Below, piece by piece: positions 8,089 to 15,514 of a DNA stretch of 64,000 bases. The notes under the pieces were generated by a model, which saw nothing but the letters and a program-made list of their open reading frames with translations, searched no databases and had not been told where the DNA came from. How positions within the stretch are numbered: the first letter of the stretch is position 1; each line of letters starts with the position of its first letter. The translations under genes and the position numbers were made by a program. This DNA is from DDH964 sp963806685. GTDB lineage: Bacteria > Desulfobacterota > Desulfuromonadia > Desulfuromonadales > DDH964. The stretch lies in NCBI GenBank assembly GCA_963806685.1, contig CAWDZB010000006.1:124001-188000 (forward strand). The letters run 5' to 3'.

Positions 8089-8934
8089 TTACTGATTTTC
8101 ACAAAGAGCGGACGAGGTGCCCGGGGGAGACTTCCAGAGTTCGAGCAGTTCTTTCAGCAGCACCTGGAACCGGGGCTGGGCCGCTGCACCGATGGCCAGG
8201 ACCTCGGCATGGCTGAGGGGGGTTGGGGAGCGTCCGGCCGCGAAGTTGGTGACCAGGGAGAGCGCGGCCACTTCCATCTCCAGGTAGGCGGCCATGATCG
8301 CTTCGGGGACGGTGGACATGGACACCACATCGGCGCCGAGCCGCTCGAGCATGGTGATTTCAGCGGGTGTTTCGTAGGATGGTCCGGGACAAGCCGCCAG
8401 GACTCCGGCGGCAAGGCGGATGCCATGGCCGGCGGCGCAGTCGGCCAGGGGCGGGTAGATATCTCGCCGGTAAAGGCGGCTGAGGTCGACGAAGGGCGCC
8501 TTTGATTCCCCGCGCAGGGGGTTGTCGCCAAGCAGGTTGAGGTGGTCGTTGACGAACAGAAAATCGCCCGGCTCGAGGCCGGGGCGAATGCCGCCGACGG
8601 CGTTGGTCAGCAGCAGGCGGCGGCAGCCGAGCGCATGGGCCGCCCGCACCGGAGCGGCGACGGTATGAGCGTCGTAACCTTCGTAGAGATGGCTGCGGCC
8701 GAGGAAAAAGAGGGTGCGTTGGCCGCAGCAGTCCGCGGCAACCAGGCGTCCGGCGTGGCCGGCCACCCGGGCCGGGGGGAGACCGGGAAGATCATTGTAG
8801 GAAAATTCCCCCAGACGGTTTCCGAGTTGCGTGGCAGCGCCGAGACCGGAGCCAAGGATCACCGCAGCAGTAAAGGGTTCCCTCCCCAACCGGGAGCGGA
8901 CCACCCGCTGCAGTTCGGAAAATTCCTGGGTCAC
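8089..8934 (-). CDS. purine-nucleoside phosphorylase, trimeric type
   Basis: 281 residues beginning GTG 8934. It has the trimeric PNP landmarks VILGSGLG, GHAGRLV, TNAVGGI, SYETPAEI, DVVSMSTVPE and VTNFAAG, in the order of PunA/DeoD-type low-molecular-weight PNP. It splits (deoxy)inosine or guanosine with phosphate into base and ribose-1-phosphate in the cytoplasm. The GTG overlaps the TGA of the zinc-ribbon receiver gene. A related enzyme, MTA phosphorylase, is at 12896-13762, so purine salvage is represented twice in this segment. Confidence 0.92.
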   Translation of the reverse strand: MTQEFSELQRVVRSRLGREPFTAAVILGSGLGAATQLGNRLGEFSYNDLPGLPPARVAGHAGRLVAADCCGQRTLFFLGRSHLYEGYDAHTVAAPVRAAHALGCRRLLLTNAVGGIRPGLEPGDFLFVNDHLNLLGDNPLRGESKAPFVDLSRLYRRDIYPPLADCAAGHGIRLAAGVLAACPGPSYETPAEITMLERLGADVVSMSTVPEAIMAAYLEMEVAALSLVTNFAAGRSPTPLSHAEVLAIGAAAQPRFQVLLKELLELWKSPPGTSSALCENQ

Positions 8935-9491
8935 TGCGGGTCCCCCAGCAGTTTGCGGACCCGCGCCAGGAAGACCTCGGGTTTGAAGGACTTGCTGATG
9001 AAATCATCCGCACCGGCGCGTTCAATCCCGCTGATGTCCTCGTCCTTGCGGAAGACCCCGCTCATCGCCAATAGCTTGATTTCCCAACCGACTTCGGCCC
9101 GCAGCGCACGCACCAGTTCATAACCGTTCATCTGTGGCAGATTGAGGTCGAGAATCACCAGCTGTGGGCGTTCGCGGCGAACCAGGTCGAGAGCTGCTGC
9201 ACCGTCGGCCACGGTGAGGACTTGCAGGCCGAGAGGGGCCAGGACCTCCACGATCAGTTCCCGGAAGAAGCGGGCGTCGTCGACCACCAGAATGGTCCGG
9301 GAAGGTGGCGCGGGTCGGACCTTCCCGGCGTCGCCGGAAACCGGGGGATGCGACGGAACGGAAGGGGTACTGGCCAGATCGACTTCGAACAGCCGCGAAC
9401 ACTTCGGACAACGGATCCGCCCGGAGGAGCGGCCGGTTCCCCCGGTGTTAAGCCGATAGCGGGCCCCGCAGCCAGGGCATTGGATCTGCAT
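8931..9491 (-). CDS. zinc-ribbon/receiver fusion protein
   Basis: 186 residues. Residues 1-38 form an MJ0042-type zinc ribbon, CPGCGARYRLN then IRCPKCSRLFEV (two C-x2-C pairs). After a Pro/Ser linker, residues about 65-185 form a receiver domain with VVDDARFF, phospho-acceptor Asp in VILDLNLPQMNG, and Lys in FISKSFKPE. No output domain is present. The zinc ribbon, common in deltaproteobacterial signalling proteins, may be the interaction module. The ATG overlaps the stop of the rodZ-like gene by one base (TGATG), so the gene is co-translated with the morphogenesis/pilus unit. Confidence 0.87.
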   Translation of the reverse strand: MQIQCPGCGARYRLNTGGTGRSSGRIRCPKCSRLFEVDLASTPSVPSHPPVSGDAGKVRPAPPSRTILVVDDARFFRELIVEVLAPLGLQVLTVADGAAALDLVRRERPQLVILDLNLPQMNGYELVRALRAEVGWEIKLLAMSGVFRKDEDISGIERAGADDFISKSFKPEVFLARVRKLLGDPQ

Positions 9492-10339
9492 CAGTCATTT
9501 CCTCCGGGGGATTGCAGGACCAACTCCTGGCGAACCAGGAGCATCGGCGGCCGATCGTTGAGCCAACAGCGTAACCGTCCTGGTTCAACCATGGAGAGAC
9601 GCAGGGTGCTGGTCACCGGCCATTTGACCACAGTCCCTGGGAGCAGCCGGTAATCACGGCGGGGAAGCCCATCGACGGCGACCTTCACCCGGCAGGAAGT
9701 CAGGGCTTCGACCCTCAGCACGCCGCCGCCGGCGGGTAGCGACAGAACGCTCTTTTCTCCGGAAGCTTCCTGAGCCGCCGACCCAGGAGGCGTAGGAGCA
9801 ATGGCCGCCGGCAAGACTTCCACCGCCTGTCCCGCCGCGGTTCCAATAGGCGCGGCCGCCGGGGACAAAGCGGGTTTTTGCTGGGATACCGCGGCGGCGG
9901 CTTTCGGCGGCGGTCGCAAAACGTTTGCAAGCGATGATTCGGTTCTTTCTGCCGGACGGAGGGTGGCCACCACCAAACCGACCGCCGCAAAGCTCAGCAC
10001 CGCGGCTAGCATTCCGAAACGCTGCCTCTTAGGGCTCCTGCCCCGGGAAAGGGGGACCTGTTCCGGGACGGGCTCTACTGCGGGCGACCCTGGAACCTCC
10101 AGCCGCCGGTATCGTGCCACAGCCTCGGCCGGCGACAGGCCAAGGGCTTCGGCATAGAGACGGAGAAACCCGAGCAGGTAGGCTTCCCCGGGAATTAAGT
10201 CGAAATTCTCCCCCTCGAGGGCCTGGAGATAGAACTGGCGAATTCGGGTCCTGGCCGCAAGCTCGGCCAGCGAGCGCCCCGATTGGCGGCGATGTTCGCC
10301 GAGCCAGGTCCCGAGCCCGCAGGATTCCATCTCGTCCAT
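9491..10339 (-). CDS. rodZ: RodZ-like helix-turn-helix membrane protein
   Basis: 282 residues. An N-terminal Cro/HipB-like HTH (LGEHRRQSGRSLAELAARTR, residues 10-75) continues as GEAYLLGFLRLYAEALGL, the usual RodZ signature. One transmembrane helix follows near residue 110 (MLAAVLSFAAVGLVVATL). Then come a Pro/Ala-rich periplasmic linker and a C-terminal DUF4115-type beta domain (RVKVAVDGLPRRDYRLLPGT). RodZ links MreB to the cell wall elongation machinery. The gene lies directly downstream of a pilF-like gene, as in Pseudomonas (ndk-rlmN-pilF-rodZ), which supports the assignment. Confidence 0.83.
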   Translation of the reverse strand: MDEMESCGLGTWLGEHRRQSGRSLAELAARTRIRQFYLQALEGENFDLIPGEAYLLGFLRLYAEALGLSPAEAVARYRRLEVPGSPAVEPVPEQVPLSRGRSPKRQRFGMLAAVLSFAAVGLVVATLRPAERTESSLANVLRPPPKAAAAVSQQKPALSPAAAPIGTAAGQAVEVLPAAIAPTPPGSAAQEASGEKSVLSLPAGGGVLRVEALTSCRVKVAVDGLPRRDYRLLPGTVVKWPVTSTLRLSMVEPGRLRCWLNDRPPMLLVRQELVLQSPGGND

Positions 10340-10344
10340 GACCG

Positions 10345-11097
10345 TTACCGCAGCAGCTTGAGATAATTGGTGGACTGGCGGGCGAACTCACTGTCCGGAG
10401 CGTTCCGTACCACGGCCTGGAAATGCTCCCTGGCCTTGTCCGGTTGGCGCAGCTTGAGATAAGCGATCCCCAGCCGGTAGCGGGCCTCGATGTACCCGGG
10501 GGACTTGTCGAGGGCCTTGGTGTACTCCGTCACCGCAAGTTCCGTCTTGTCCATGGCGTAATAGGCTTCACCCAGCCGCAGGTAGGCCTGGGCGTAGCGG
10601 GGATTGCGGTTGATGGCCTCGCGGTAGAGCCCGATAGCGTCGACGTAGTTCCCCTTCTGGTAGTTCGCGAACCCGGCTCCGGTCAGGGGAATTTCGGGAT
10701 TGGCGAAGAACAGGTTGTGGGCCGCCTTGAGAAAATGTTGGATGGCCTGGTCCCAGCGCTGCTGGTTGAGATAGAGAGCCGCAAGGTTGTTTTCGTACTG
10801 GCCATTTTGCGGGTCCAGTTCGATCGCCTTGAGAAAATGCTGCTCAGCCTCAGGATAGGCTTGCTTCAGGTAATAAGCCTGGGCAAGTGCGTCCTGGATA
10901 TCGGCCCGATTGGGGGCCAACTCGGAGGCCTTGAGAAATTCCGTCAGGGCCATGGTCGTATTCTGATCACTCAGCCCGGAAAGCCCGAGCATGAAATGGA
11001 CATCGGCCTGCTTGGCCTGTTTTTTGCCGATACTGCAGCCGGCAACCAGTAGCAGTAGGGCAAGACAGGCCAGAAGACGAAGACTTCTCTTGGGCAC
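10345..11097 (-). CDS. pilF: TPR lipoprotein, PilF/PilW-like
   Basis: 250 residues starting at GTG 11097, with a near-perfect Shine-Dalgarno AAGGAGGT. A signal peptide ends at the lipobox LLVAGC, so the mature protein begins with a lipidated Cys. About six TPR units follow, for example ALAQAYYLKQAYPEAEQHF and ARYRLGIAYLKLRQPDKARE. In Pseudomonas the equivalent outer-membrane lipoprotein helps assemble the type IV pilus secretin. Position between rlmN/ndk and rodZ supports this. A general TPR scaffold cannot be excluded. Confidence 0.78.
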   Translation of the reverse strand: MPKRSLRLLACLALLLLVAGCSIGKKQAKQADVHFMLGLSGLSDQNTTMALTEFLKASELAPNRADIQDALAQAYYLKQAYPEAEQHFLKAIELDPQNGQYENNLAALYLNQQRWDQAIQHFLKAAHNLFFANPEIPLTGAGFANYQKGNYVDAIGLYREAINRNPRYAQAYLRLGEAYYAMDKTELAVTEYTKALDKSPGYIEARYRLGIAYLKLRQPDKAREHFQAVVRNAPDSEFARQSTNYLKLLR

Positions 11098-11106
11098 AGG
11101 ACCTCC

Positions 11107-11886
11107 TTAGAATGACGCCAGAAACCGGCCGAGATTCTCGCGCAGTTCCTTGCGTTTGGCGGCAAGCTCGGCTCCACTTGGCGCCGGGCGGGATAAAGGG
11201 TCCGGGGCCTCGATCAGCGGCGGGGCGGAAATGTTGGTAGATGCAGCTTGGAGCGCGGCCGGAACCGAAAGCGGCTTGCCGGCTTCCGGTCGTGGCTTGC
11301 TCCCCACGGCAGGGGTGGCTTCGGGCGCCGGCGTCGCCAGCAGGTTGGGACGGCTTTGGAGTTTCGCGGCTTTGGCAGCAGGGAAAGCGGCGGCAGGGTG
11401 GGAGGCCGGCTCCGGGGCTTTTTGGGCCCTGGGAGGGGTACTCGGTGCGTCAACCTGCGGTGGATTGGTCGAAGCGGCACCAGCTGGCGCCACGGTCGAG
11501 GGGGTGTTCAACCCGGACTGCAGCGGTAACGATGCCCACAGGGTGTTGCGCTCCTCGGGTGATTTCAGATGGATGTCGAGGTCTCCGAACATGAAGCCCA
11601 TCGACTCGGCGAAGTCGAGACCCTGATTGTAGATCCGAGTTCCCTCAGACTTGGCGACGTCCCCCTCCTCGTTGAGGAAAAAAGCCAGCAGCCCGCTGGT
11701 GTGCAGCTGAAGGACGACGGCAACCCGGGTCCCCTGGCCGGCAGAGAAACTGCAAAGGAAAGCGGTGGCATGTTGGGCGGGGAGTCCGGGCATGGCGACC
11801 TGGACATCGCTGAGGGAACGTTCGAGCCTCAGGATCCGCTGTGCCGGGATATCGAGCCGGGAGATTTCCTTGTGCAGGTGGAACAT
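11107..11886 (-). CDS. hypothetical protein between PfkB kinase and PilF-like genes
   Basis: 259 residues from ATG 11886, which has GAGGTGA immediately upstream; a GTG at 11892 is less likely. Residues 1-120 look folded (alternating strands such as AFLCSFSAGQGTRVAVVLQL). Residues about 125-235 are a long Ala/Pro/Ser-rich low-complexity linker, and the end (ELAAKRKELRENLGRFLASF) is a charged helix. No signal peptide, membrane helix or catalytic motif is seen. Its place within a putative morphogenesis/pilus operon suggests a cytoplasmic accessory role, but the family is not recognised. Confidence 0.72.
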   Translation of the reverse strand: MFHLHKEISRLDIPAQRILRLERSLSDVQVAMPGLPAQHATAFLCSFSAGQGTRVAVVLQLHTSGLLAFFLNEEGDVAKSEGTRIYNQGLDFAESMGFMFGDLDIHLKSPEERNTLWASLPLQSGLNTPSTVAPAGAASTNPPQVDAPSTPPRAQKAPEPASHPAAAFPAAKAAKLQSRPNLLATPAPEATPAVGSKPRPEAGKPLSVPAALQAASTNISAPPLIEAPDPLSRPAPSGAELAAKRKELRENLGRFLASF

Positions 11887-11902
11887 GGTCACCTCGCGAG
11901 GG

Positions 11903-12814
11903 TCAACTCAGTCCGGTGAATTCGGTCAGCAGCTTGATGTGGGTAAAGCGATCCTCGAGTTCCTGGTAATCCAGGGTGCGCAGGCGGTTGAGGCTGAAAT
12001 CCTCGACGGTGAAGGAGGCCATCACGCTGCCGAAGACGATGGCCCGCCGGATCCCCTCCTCTTCCAGGCTGCGGTTGGCGGCGAGGTGGCCGAGGAAGCC
12101 GCCGGCAAAGGTGTCCCCCGCCCCGGTGGGGTCGAAGACCGATTCCAGGGGGTAGGCCGGAGCAACGAAAACGCTGTGCTCGCTGAACATGATCACCCCA
12201 TACTCGCCCCGCTTGATGACCAGGGTTCGCGGGCCCATGGCCAGAATTTTGCGCGCCGCCCGGGTCAGATTCGGATCCTCGGCGAGCTGCCGGGCCTCGG
12301 CCTCGTTGATGATCAGGATGTCGACATGCTGGAGGGTCTCGAGCAGCGCCTGGCGCTTGCCGGAAATCCAGAAGTTCATGGTGTCGCACGCCACCAGCTT
12401 CGGCCGCCGCACTTGGCGAAGAACCTCGAGCTGCAGCTCGGGATCGATATTGGCGAGGAAGACGAACTCGGCATCGCGGTAGGCGGCCGGGATTTCAGGG
12501 CGGAAGTCGCTGAAAACATTGAGCTGGGTATCAAGGGTCTCGGCCTCGTTGAGATCATAGCCATAGCGCCCCTGCCAGCGGAAGGTGCGGCCGGCGGCCC
12601 GTTGCAGGCCGGAGAGATCGACATTGCGCGAGCGCAGGAAATCGAGGTGCTCCTCGGGAAAATCGGCGCCGATCACCGCCACTAGGTTGACAGGGGTGAA
12701 GAAACTCGCGGCGGTGGAAAAGTAGGTTCCCGAACCTCCCAAAACTTCGGCGACCTTGCCGAAGGGGGTCTCGACCGAATCGAAGGCGACGGAACCGACA
12801 ACCAGAATACTCAT
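11903..12814 (-). CDS. PfkB-family (ribokinase/adenosine kinase-like) kinase
   Basis: 303 residues. It has the N-terminal family motif LGGSGTYFSTAA and the C-terminal ATP/anion-hole motif DPTGAGDTFAGGF (catalytic Asp in GAGD). The fold is that of sugar and nucleoside kinases. The substrate is not fixed by these motifs. Its position directly downstream of MTA phosphorylase suggests a nucleoside or a ribose derivative, which is inference. ATG 12814 is about 80 bases beyond the stop of the MTAP gene. Confidence 0.87.
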   Translation of the reverse strand: MSILVVGSVAFDSVETPFGKVAEVLGGSGTYFSTAASFFTPVNLVAVIGADFPEEHLDFLRSRNVDLSGLQRAAGRTFRWQGRYGYDLNEAETLDTQLNVFSDFRPEIPAAYRDAEFVFLANIDPELQLEVLRQVRRPKLVACDTMNFWISGKRQALLETLQHVDILIINEAEARQLAEDPNLTRAARKILAMGPRTLVIKRGEYGVIMFSEHSVFVAPAYPLESVFDPTGAGDTFAGGFLGHLAANRSLEEEGIRRAIVFGSVMASFTVEDFSLNRLRTLDYQELEDRFTHIKLLTEFTGLS

Positions 12815-12895
12815 CCCAGGCTCTCTTTCACGGCCCGTTGCGGGCAGCTAGATGTTAACCCGACAATCCACCGGGGGCAACCGCCCGTCGGGCGA

Positions 12896-13762
12896 TCAGG
12901 TGAGGTATTTGTCGAGCAGCGGCGCCAGATTGCGACGGGTTTCGTCGGGAATCAGGTCGCGCCGGGTCATGATTGCGTAGCGCAGCGCCTCGCCGCAACC
13001 GCAGGCACCCAGGGCCGCAAGCTTCGGCACCACCGCCTTGATGATGCTGCGGGCAGTCGCTACGTTCTGCTCGATGATTGCCAGCACCGCCTCCACCGAG
13101 ACGTCGTCGTGCTCGCTGTGCCAGCAGTCGTAGTCGGTGGCCAGAGCCACGGTGCCGTAGCAGATCTCCGCCTCCCGGGCGAGGCGCGCCTCGGGGAGGT
13201 TGGTCATGCCGATGACGTCGACCCCCCAGCTGCGGTAGATGTTCGATTCGGCCCGGGTGGAGAAATTCGGTCCCTCGATGCAGATGTAGGTACCGCCGCG
13301 ATGAACGGTGGCGCCGACCTCCCCTGCTGCCGCATACAGGGCCGCGGAGAGTTCGCCGCAGACCGGGTCGGCGAACTGCACGTGGCCGACCACGCCGTTG
13401 CCGAAGAAGGTCGAGGCCCGCTTGCCCTGGGTGCGGTCGAAGAACTGGTCGGGGATGACGATGTGCCCGGGGGCGATCGATTCTTTCATGCTCCCCACGG
13501 CGGAGACCGAAATGATCCGCCCGACGCCGAGCAGCTTCATGCCGTAGATGTTGGCCCGGTAGTTGACCTCCGAGGGGAGAAGCCGGTGGCCGCGCCCGTG
13601 GCGGGGGAGAAAGACCATCTTCACGCCGTCGAGGACGCCGCAGATGTAGGCATCGGACGGGGCGCCGAAGGGGGTCTCCAGGCGCTCCTCGCGGACGTCG
13701 GTCAGGCCTTCGATCTCGTACAGGCCGCTGCCGCCGATGACGCCGATGGCGGGTTGGGACAT
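12896..13762 (-). CDS. mtnP: S-methyl-5'-thioadenosine phosphorylase
   Basis: 288 residues from ATG 13762, with GGAGG nine bases upstream. Motifs are AIGVIGGSGLYEIEG at the phosphate-binding N-terminus, EGPNFSTRAESNIYR, and DVIGMTNLPEARLAREAEI, characteristic of MTAP in the PNP/UDP family. It cleaves methylthioadenosine, a by-product of polyamine and SAM metabolism, to adenine and methylthioribose-1-phosphate. A later CGCGEAL segment and the ALATDYDCWHSEHDDVS block match long-form MTAPs. It is flanked by rlmN and the PfkB kinase. Guanosine or inosine activity is possible in divergent members. Confidence 0.9.
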   Translation of the reverse strand: MSQPAIGVIGGSGLYEIEGLTDVREERLETPFGAPSDAYICGVLDGVKMVFLPRHGRGHRLLPSEVNYRANIYGMKLLGVGRIISVSAVGSMKESIAPGHIVIPDQFFDRTQGKRASTFFGNGVVGHVQFADPVCGELSAALYAAAGEVGATVHRGGTYICIEGPNFSTRAESNIYRSWGVDVIGMTNLPEARLAREAEICYGTVALATDYDCWHSEHDDVSVEAVLAIIEQNVATARSIIKAVVPKLAALGACGCGEALRYAIMTRRDLIPDETRRNLAPLLDKYLT

Positions 13763-13833
13763 GGTGGGAACCTCCGTGACGGATAACGTTGACAAGTGAC
13801 GGGTGACAAAAGCGGGGGCGAGTCCTTACCCGA

Positions 13834-14898
13834 TCATTCCCCGGGGTTGCCGGGCGGCGGCAGCTTGGCCTGCAGGCGCTCCAGCTTCCCCTTGAGCTGG
13901 CCGCAGGCGGCGGAAATGTCCTGCCCCTTGCTGGCGCGGCGGATGGCCACCAGGTCGCGGCTGAGCAGGAAGCCCTGGAAGACGTCGATGGCCTCGGGCG
14001 TCGGCGCACGCAGCGCCGATCCTTCGTGCTCGTTGAAGGGGATCAGGTTGACCTTCGCCTTGATCCCGTGCAGGAGCTTGACCAGCCGCTTTGCATCGGC
14101 CAGGGAATCGTTCACCCCGCGGATGAGGATGTACTCGAAGGTGATGCGCTGCCGCGGCTGCAGCGGGAAGTCACGACAGGCAGCCAGTAGCTGGGCCAGC
14201 GGATAGCGGCGGTTGACCGGCATCAGCTGGTCGCGCACCGCGTCGGTGGTGGCGTTCAGCGATACCGCCAGGTTGACGCGGATGCGTCGCCCCAGCGCGG
14301 CCATTTCCGGCACCAGCCCGGAAGTCGACAGGGTCACCTTGCGCGGCCCATAGTCGAACCCCTCGGCGGCGTAGAGGATCTGCAGCGCCCGGACCACGTT
14401 GTCGAGGTTGTGCAGCGGTTCCCCCATCCCCATCAGCACGATGTTGTTCACCGCCCCGTCGCGGGCGGCGGCGCAGACCTGGTTGACGATCTCCGCCGCG
14501 GTCAGGTTCCGGGTCAGGCCGAAACTGCCGGTGAGGCAGAAGGAGCACTGCATGGCGCAGCCGACCTGGGTGGAGATGCACAGTGTCGCCCGCCCCGCCT
14601 CCATCGGTATGCGCACCGTCTCAACGGTCTGGCCGTCGGCGAGGCGAAACAGGTATTTTCTGGTCCCGTCGCGACTTTCCTCGACCGCTTCGGGCAGCCA
14701 GTCGGAGATAAAGGACCGGGCCGCCAGCTCTTCGCGCAGCGCCTTGGCCAGGTCGGTCATGGCGGCGAAATCGACCACCCCCCGCTGGTAGATCCAGCGG
14801 AAGATCTGGCCGGCGCGAAAGCGCTCCTTGCCGAGGCCGGCCAGAAATCCGGCCAGTTCGTCGAGGGTCAGGTTTTTCAGGTCGACCTTGTCCGTCAC
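13834..14898 (-). CDS. rlmN: dual-specificity RNA methyltransferase RlmN (23S rRNA A2503, tRNA A37)
   Basis: 354 residues from a GTG at 14898. It is a radical SAM enzyme with the cluster motif CAMQCSFC, the SAM-binding stretch LMGMGEPLHN, and the second essential cysteine near the end in DISAACGQLKG. The N-terminal RNA-binding region includes FRAGQIFRWIYQRG. It installs C2-methyladenosine through a methyl-Cys intermediate. It is separated from ndk by a terminator-like hairpin at 14941-14972, so it probably has its own promoter or is partly read through. Confidence 0.96.
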   Translation of the reverse strand: MTDKVDLKNLTLDELAGFLAGLGKERFRAGQIFRWIYQRGVVDFAAMTDLAKALREELAARSFISDWLPEAVEESRDGTRKYLFRLADGQTVETVRIPMEAGRATLCISTQVGCAMQCSFCLTGSFGLTRNLTAAEIVNQVCAAARDGAVNNIVLMGMGEPLHNLDNVVRALQILYAAEGFDYGPRKVTLSTSGLVPEMAALGRRIRVNLAVSLNATTDAVRDQLMPVNRRYPLAQLLAACRDFPLQPRQRITFEYILIRGVNDSLADAKRLVKLLHGIKAKVNLIPFNEHEGSALRAPTPEAIDVFQGFLLSRDLVAIRRASKGQDISAACGQLKGKLERLQAKLPPPGNPGE

Positions 14899-14940
14899 GA
14901 ACGTCCCTGCCGTGGCGGGAATAAACGCGCCGCGGCCAGT

Positions 14941-14972
14941 AAAAAACCCCTCGATTGTAACCGAAGGGTTTT
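14941..14972 (-). terminator. terminator after ndk
   Basis: A hairpin of about 11 bp with one mismatch (arms AAAACCCCTCG and CGAAGGGTTTT, loop of roughly seven bases). Runs of T flank it on the minus strand. It lies 41 bases after the ndk stop at 15014. Confidence 0.8.
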
Positions 14973-15013
14973 GATTTCACAAGGTTATTCTCCCCGCGCC
15001 GGGGCTTTCCGAC

Positions 15014-15427
15014 TCAGAGCAGCTCGAGCCCGGAAAAGAAGTAGGGGATTTCGAAGGCGGCGGTCTCCGGGGCGTCGGAGCCGTGGGTGGCGTTGTTGCC
15101 GATGGAAGTGCCGAACTCCTTGCGCAGCGTGCCGGCGTCGGCCTTGGCCGGGTCGGTGGCGCCCATCAGGTCTCGCCACTTCCTGATGGCGTCCTGGGCT
15201 TCGAGGACCATGACGACACAGGGAGCGCTGCTCATGAAGTCAGTCAACTCGGCGAAGAAGGGACGCTCCTTGTGCACGTAGTAGAAGCCCTCGGCTTCTA
15301 TTTTGCTCAGGAACAGTTTTTTCAGGCCGACGACCTTGAAGCCCTCGGCGTAGATCCGGGCGAGAATCTTTCCGGCGTTGCCGGCGGCAAAGGCATCGGG
15401 CTTGATAATGGCAAAGGTTCTTTCCAT
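15014..15427 (-). CDS. ndk: nucleoside diphosphate kinase
   Basis: 137 residues from ATG 15427, preceded by GGAGG. It begins ERTFAIIKPDA (phosphate-binding Lys) and carries the active-site histidine in NATHGSDAPETA. The length is normal for the family. It transfers phosphate from ATP to other NDPs through phospho-His. Nine codons are found upstream in frame before the ATG but lack a Shine-Dalgarno. It heads the ndk-rlmN synteny block. Confidence 0.97.
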   Translation of the reverse strand: MERTFAIIKPDAFAAGNAGKILARIYAEGFKVVGLKKLFLSKIEAEGFYYVHKERPFFAELTDFMSSAPCVVMVLEAQDAIRKWRDLMGATDPAKADAGTLRKEFGTSIGNNATHGSDAPETAAFEIPYFFSGLELL

Positions 15428-15514
15428 GGATTTCATCCTCCGGAAGGTGAGATTGGGGGTAAAGCGCTTGTTTCTAACATCTGGATCCTCGGATGTCAAG
15501 CCGAACCCCGCGGC

